Shown here: in pieces, positions 6,904-10,192 of the stretch
How positions within the stretch are numbered: position 1 is the stretch's first letter
Layout of the letters: each line of letters starts with the position of its first letter
Assembly (NCBI GenBank): GCA_902984215.1
Contig: CADWAF010000712.1
Location: forward strand, 1-10,192
Origin: Willaertia magna
Taxonomy: Eukaryota; Heterolobosea; Eutetramitea; Acrasida; Naegleriidae
Reading direction: 5' to 3'
Length of the DNA stretch: 10,192 bases
Notes under the pieces: generated by a model
The model's database searches: none
What the model was told of the DNA's origin: nothing
The model's input: only the letters and a program-made list of their open reading frames with translations
Position numbers and translations under genes: made by a program

Positions 6904-7592
6904 TTAGTTAATGAAATTATTATTTAAATTTTTATTATTTAAAATATAATTAGATTCATTTGTAAATGGATGAAAAGGATCATTTATTAAATAAATATTT
7001 CTTGTAATTTGTTGTAATAAACCATTTATTTTATTTTGTAATAAAAGATTAATTTCTGTCATTTCTAATTGATTTAATAAATTATTTTTAAATTTGGAAT
7101 CTAAAGTTTTATAATTTTATATAAAATGGTAAATAAAATTATAAAGAATATTGTAAAATTGTAAAAGATATTGTAAAGAATAATGTAAAAAATATTTTAA
7201 AATTTTGACGATAAATAAAACTTACAAATTAGAGAAAATGTAGATAACATTGCAGTTGCTATAATTGGTTCTAATAAAAACATTTTATGAATATTTAATT
7301 TATTTTGTAATTTATTTATAACTTTAAAGTTTTTAAATAAATAAAAATATAATTGTAAAATATTTTTAATTTTTTTATTAAATTTTAAAATTATTAAAAA
7401 TAAAATAAATAAAAGAATACATTTTAAATTCCGTTTTATAATAAATGAATTTTTATTTTTATTATTTTTATTATTCATATTTTTATTTATTGATTGTAAA
7501 GGCAATGATAATTTTGTAAAAGAAAATTGTTTCGGAAATAAATGATTTTTTAAAGTGAAAAGTCTTCTCTGCCTTCTTTCTGGTAAATTCAT
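6904..7592 (-). CDS. Unrecognised small basic protein with two probable membrane helices (2 exons)
   Basis: The model is complement(join(6904..7100,7226..7592)), 187 aa. The frame is kept across a 125-bp intron, and the sequence after the junction is again ordinary Asn/Leu-rich coding sequence up to TAA. The ATG is preceded by 11 A residues. Residues 1-55 are strongly basic with one acidic residue, so a mitochondrial targeting segment is possible. Hydrophobic stretches at 57-70 (LKCILLFILFLIIL) and about 104-123 (MFLLEPIIATAMLSTFSLIY) suggest two membrane helices with a Lys/Asn-rich loop between. Residues 128-158 look helical and amphipathic, and the tail contains NDPFHPFTNES. I do not recognise a family. 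It ends 50 bp from the convergent RCC1 gene. The coding call is good; the function is unknown. Confidence 0.65.
7101..7225 (-). other. Intron of the small membrane protein gene (125 bp)
   Basis: On the minus strand the donor is GTAAGT (7220-7225) and the acceptor CTTTAG (7101-7106), in phase 1, splitting a Tyr codon. The plus strand of the intron carries repeated TTGTAAA words with a spacing of about 10-20 bp (7150-7187). Reading through the donor gives a stop within three codons. Confidence 0.8.
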
Positions 7593-7825
7593 TTTTTTTT
7601 TTTGTAAAATTCACAATGGTCCGAAAGCTTAAATAAACTATACAAATTGTTAGTTATTTAAAAACTAAAATAATTTGCAACATTTTAAGCATCAATAAAA
7701 TTATATTTCAAATTATGGTTCTGTAAAATTAATATATTTAATTCGTACAAATTACTAGTTCTGTTACAATAATAAAATAGTTCATTAAATTATAGAGAAG
7801 AACTAATTTTTATTTAGAAATACAT
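7593..7825. other. Intergenic, 233 bp, no gene seen
   Basis: This lies between the start of the small membrane protein gene and the stop of the coiled-coil gene, both on the minus strand. It should hold the promoter of the former and the 3' UTR of the latter. AATAAA on the minus strand at 7809-7814 follows the coiled-coil stop by about a dozen bases and is a fair polyadenylation-signal candidate. Nothing else stands out. Confidence 0.4.
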
Positions 7826-8524
7826 TTACATCTTTATAGATTCTTGTCTTTGTAATAAAATACGTTTAAATCCATCAATTAATTGTGAATGTTCACCTCT
7901 CAAAATATTTTCAACATTTTCTAACGTTTGTTGTGGAGATTGTTGTTGATTATTTAATAATTTAATTTGTTGTAAAAAATCATTGAATTGTCTGTTTGTT
8001 AATACTTCTTTAGCTTGTTTAAAAAACTCTTTACCATCTAATGTTTTATTTGTAATATAATGTGGTGTAGTATTATAACTATTATTACCACTTAAATTTA
8101 AAGTATTAGGTGGAGGCGAATTAGGGACTGTAGATAATAATATTTTAGAATTATTCATTAATTGACTTGCTGTTATGTCATCTATTAAATCATCTTGATT
8201 AATGGATTGAATAATTGCTTTTTTAAATGCTTTTAATTTAGATAATTCATTCGTTAATAATTTTACTTGAGTTGCTAATTTATCTCTTTCTTGTTGAAGA
8301 TCTTGATTCATATCTTGAATAGTTTTCATTGTAGTATTTAAGGATTGATAATCAAACTGTAATTTACTATATGATTGATTTATTACATGTATTTCATCTT
8401 GTTTCTTTTGAACTAATTTCCTTAGGGCATCCATTTCATCTAATAAACTATTTTCCTTTGCCTTATAGGCTTTATTTAATAATTGAATTCCTTGTTCAAA
8501 TTGTTCGTCTGCATTTAAATCCAT
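7826..8524 (-). CDS. Coiled-coil protein of the At4g15545 (NAIP1-like) family
   Basis: This intronless gene encodes 232 aa from an ATG preceded by nine A residues. Residues 5-112 are a long coiled coil with the family motif RDKLATQVKLLTNELSKLKAF (80-100), matching the plant pattern RDSLA-VKKL-RDL-KLE-FK. A Ser/Pro/Asn linker (113-160) follows. The C-terminal domain (161-228) has DGKEFFKQAKEVLTNRQFNDFL, then LLNNQQQSPQQTLENVENILRG and IDGFKRIL. It matches the plant consensus of GKEFFRQAR, LS-EQF, a TREETL-like helix and a final FEGLL helix. These matches are from memory of the family. The Arabidopsis members are cytosolic coiled-coil proteins reported to interact with NAI2 of ER bodies; a role in membrane or vesicle organisation is only a guess. 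Neighbours on the same strand are CLP1 upstream and the unrecognised membrane protein gene downstream. Confidence 0.8.
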   Translation of the reverse strand: MDLNADEQFEQGIQLLNKAYKAKENSLLDEMDALRKLVQKKQDEIHVINQSYSKLQFDYQSLNTTMKTIQDMNQDLQQERDKLATQVKLLTNELSKLKAFKKAIIQSINQDDLIDDITASQLMNNSKILLSTVPNSPPPNTLNLSGNNSYNTTPHYITNKTLDGKEFFKQAKEVLTNRQFNDFLQQIKLLNNQQQSPQQTLENVENILRGEHSQLIDGFKRILLQRQESIKM

Positions 8525-8840
8525 TTTTTTTTTGTTTTATTTTTTGATAAGTAAAAACTGTAACTGGTTTTTGGAGGGAAAATGTTGAATCTCTACAGAA
8601 AAGCAATGAAACCAACAAACACTAAGAAGTGTTTTTACGGTTTTTTTAACACACCAATTCCACCTAGTAAAAAAATCTAATTAATAAATCTAATTAACAG
8701 TGTTGGAGTGTTGGTAGGTGTGAAGTTTCTTAGAAGAAATGGTTGGTAATTGCTTTCTTATATATTGGTGTTATAAATGAATAATTAATAATATAAATAA
8801 TTGTTTTAAGGGAATGTTAAGAGTTTTAAGAATAATTTGT
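8525..8840. other. Intergenic, 316 bp, promoter side of the coiled-coil gene
   Basis: Both flanking genes lie on the minus strand, so this holds the coiled-coil gene's promoter and the CLP1 3' UTR. It contains a tandem repeat of AAATCTAATTAA (8673-8684 and 8686-8697, period 13), loosely flanked by short complementary CACACC (near 8650) and GGTGTG (near 8717) words, and a TTTCTTAGAAGAAA palindrome at 8726-8739. No ORF or RNA gene was found. Confidence 0.45.
8673..8697. repeat. Two-copy 12-bp tandem repeat
   Basis: AAATCTAATTAA is repeated exactly with one T between copies. It lies about 150-175 bp upstream of the coiled-coil gene start on the minus strand. It is probably simple slippage; a regulatory role is possible but unsupported. 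Confidence 0.6.
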
Positions 8841-10192
8841 TTATAATTCTAAAGATGAAATATGACCTAGAATAACATATTTTCCAGGTAATGATTTACC
8901 TGGAGATGGTGATAAAACAGTTATTGTTCTACTTTCAACATCTACTTTTGTGACATAAATTACACCAAATATATTTTTAGTTAAAACTTCATCTAAAGTA
9001 TTTGCATGTGAAACACCTAATATACTAAACTTATTTAACTCACTATATTCAACTTGTTTTACTTCACATGGATTAAAACTTGATTTTTGACCAATTGGTA
9101 ATGCACTTGTTGGGGCTTTCCATGCACTTCCAATTCTACATAATATAATATCATCAAACCTTACAGTTATTGAATGTGGACTTAATGCTCTAGTTATACC
9201 ATAAAAGTATTGTTTAATTTTTAATTGACCTATTTTACTTTTTTGATCTATCGTTTTATTTACAACACCTGGATTTCTTTCTAATCTTGTAACATTAGTA
9301 TTTGGATTAGTTTGTTTTAAATCTCTTTTTAAATTATTTGTTAATCTATCATCACCCATTACAATTATATGATTAATATTTAATGCTTTTGTTATAACCA
9401 ATAATAATTGATACCCAGGTCCTTCAACCCATGGCCCAGTATTTACAATAAAACCACTTTGTTTTAAATTCATATTTGAATTTAATTTCTTATCAATTAC
9501 CTTTCTTAAATGTGTAATTAATATCTTAAAATACTCCATATTCTTTTCTGGAGTAGTTTCACCATAAAAATAGGTTAATGGATTACAAAAAGTAAATTCT
9601 TCTTCAATATCTATTGGATCTAATTCATTCTTTAATAATAAGCTTATTGTACCTGGGAAAGTAATATCATTTTGACTACAATCTAAATCTAAATACAACA
9701 TTTTATGTTCTTTACGTACTGCATAGTTTAATAAGATTTTTGAAACTGTAGATTTACCGGAACTAGCAGGTCCAACTACTAGAACCCTTGGAGGTTGAGC
9801 ATTAGGTGTTACCATAAAGTTATTTCTCATCGTTTCAAGCTCTTCATGCATCTTAAGGTATTGGTCTTTCATAGTGGTAGCTGTACCTGTATATGTTTTA
9901 TTAGAAAGATGTTCCTTTCCGAATGGACTTTCAATTTCTAGGGTTGCTCCATGATAAGTAAAGATTGCTCCACATTTTCCTCCAACAAATTTATAAACAC
10001 GATTTAAAGCTAATTCTGTACCAAAATATTCAGCTTTACCTTCAGTTAATTTACAAGTAAAATATTCATTAAAATCAACTTCGAAACGAAATTCTTCTTC
10101 AGGTTCTAAACGAACTATTAATCGGGTTTCATTATCATCATTACGATTTAATGTATTATTGTTATCATTATTATTGGATGAGCTATTTAGAT
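8841..10192 (-). CDS. CLP1: CLP1 RNA 5'-hydroxyl kinase, N-terminus beyond window
   Basis: The frame is open from the right edge (first whole codon at 10190) to a TAA at 8841-8843, giving 449 visible residues with no in-frame ATG before 9872. The human protein has about 425, so only a short N-terminus is missing. Clp1 phosphorylates RNA 5'-OH ends and is a scaffold in cleavage factor II and the tRNA splicing endonuclease complex (family knowledge). Visible parts: an Asn-rich leader (1-20); the N-terminal beta domain (about 22-105, RLEPEEEFRFEV, EYFGTEL, IFTYHGATLEI); Walker A GPASSGKST (140-148, Lys146); LDLDCSQNDITFPGT with Asp170 and Gln173; the NTGPWVEGPGY loop with Trp254; the lid RLTNNLKRDL (from Arg282); and the C-terminal domain with YFYGI, ITVLSPSPGKSLPGKY. 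All expected kinase residues are present, so activity is likely. No introns are needed in the visible part. The ATG at 9870-9872 is internal, not the start. Confidence 0.95.
   Translation of the reverse strand, partial: LNSSSNNNDNNNTLNRNDDNETRLIVRLEPEEEFRFEVDFNEYFTCKLTEGKAEYFGTELALNRVYKFVGGKCGAIFTYHGATLEIESPFGKEHLSNKTYTGTATTMKDQYLKMHEELETMRNNFMVTPNAQPPRVLVVGPASSGKSTVSKILLNYAVRKEHKMLYLDLDCSQNDITFPGTISLLLKNELDPIDIEEEFTFCNPLTYFYGETTPEKNMEYFKILITHLRKVIDKKLNSNMNLKQSGFIVNTGPWVEGPGYQLLLVITKALNINHIIVMGDDRLTNNLKRDLKQTNPNTNVTRLERNPGVVNKTIDQKSKIGQLKIKQYFYGITRALSPHSITVRFDDIILCRIGSAWKAPTSALPIGQKSSFNPCEVKQVEYSELNKFSILGVSHANTLDEVLTKNIFGVIYVTKVDVESRTITVLSPSPGKSLPGKYVILGHISSLEL

Noticed and set aside
8722..8740. 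Heat-shock-element-like GAA/TTC/GAA array upstream of the coiled-coil gene
   Set aside because: The third GAA is out of register by one base, and such words are common by chance in AT-rich DNA.
9870..9872. ATG as the CLP1 start codon
   Set aside because: The frame stays open for 106 more codons upstream, and these encode the well-conserved Clp1 N-terminal domain.

Overview
This is eukaryotic nuclear DNA from a very AT-rich protist. By eye it is about three quarters A+T or more. Genes are tightly packed, introns are short (45-125 bp, mostly GTAAGT donors with TAG or AAG acceptors), A-runs sit directly before start codons, and the proteins are rich in Asn and Lys. The best clue to lineage is the receptor-type cyclase: a NIT sensor between two membrane helices, followed by a class III cyclase domain. 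This architecture is much expanded in heterolobosean amoeboflagellates such as Naegleria and its relatives. I therefore favour a heterolobosean with an AT-rich genome. That is inference; other amoebozoan-like protists cannot be excluded from sequence alone.

Layout, left to right. (1) 1-825, plus: the 3' part of a CX5R dual-specificity/tyrosine phosphatase gene, open to the left edge. (2) 894-3068, minus: a three-exon NIT-receptor adenylate/guanylate cyclase of 694 aa, convergent with the phosphatase gene across a 68-bp gap. (3) 3069-3688: a 620-bp divergent intergenic region with two small hairpins. (4) 3689-5260, plus: an intronless RCC1 beta-propeller protein of 523 aa. (5) 5338-6853, plus: a second RCC1 propeller of 379 aa in five exons, starting only 77 bp after the first. 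(6) 6904-7592, minus: a two-exon small basic protein with two probable membrane helices that I do not recognise. (7) 7826-8524, minus: a coiled-coil protein of the plant At4g15545 (NAIP1-like) family. (8) 8841 to the right edge, minus: CLP1, the RNA 5'-hydroxyl kinase of pre-mRNA 3'-end processing and tRNA splicing, with its N-terminus beyond the window. I found no tRNA, rRNA, transposon or CRISPR.

The genes do not form an obvious pathway. The window looks like an ordinary gene-dense housekeeping and signalling region. The more interesting points are the cyclase intron, which has no in-frame stop, is a multiple of three, and splits the codon of a metal-binding aspartate; the tandem RCC1 pair with opposite intron content but similar short tails; and a phosphatase lacking an obvious general-acid aspartate. 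All exon-intron structures were derived by hand from splice consensus, frame continuity and family motifs. No transcript data or database search was available.
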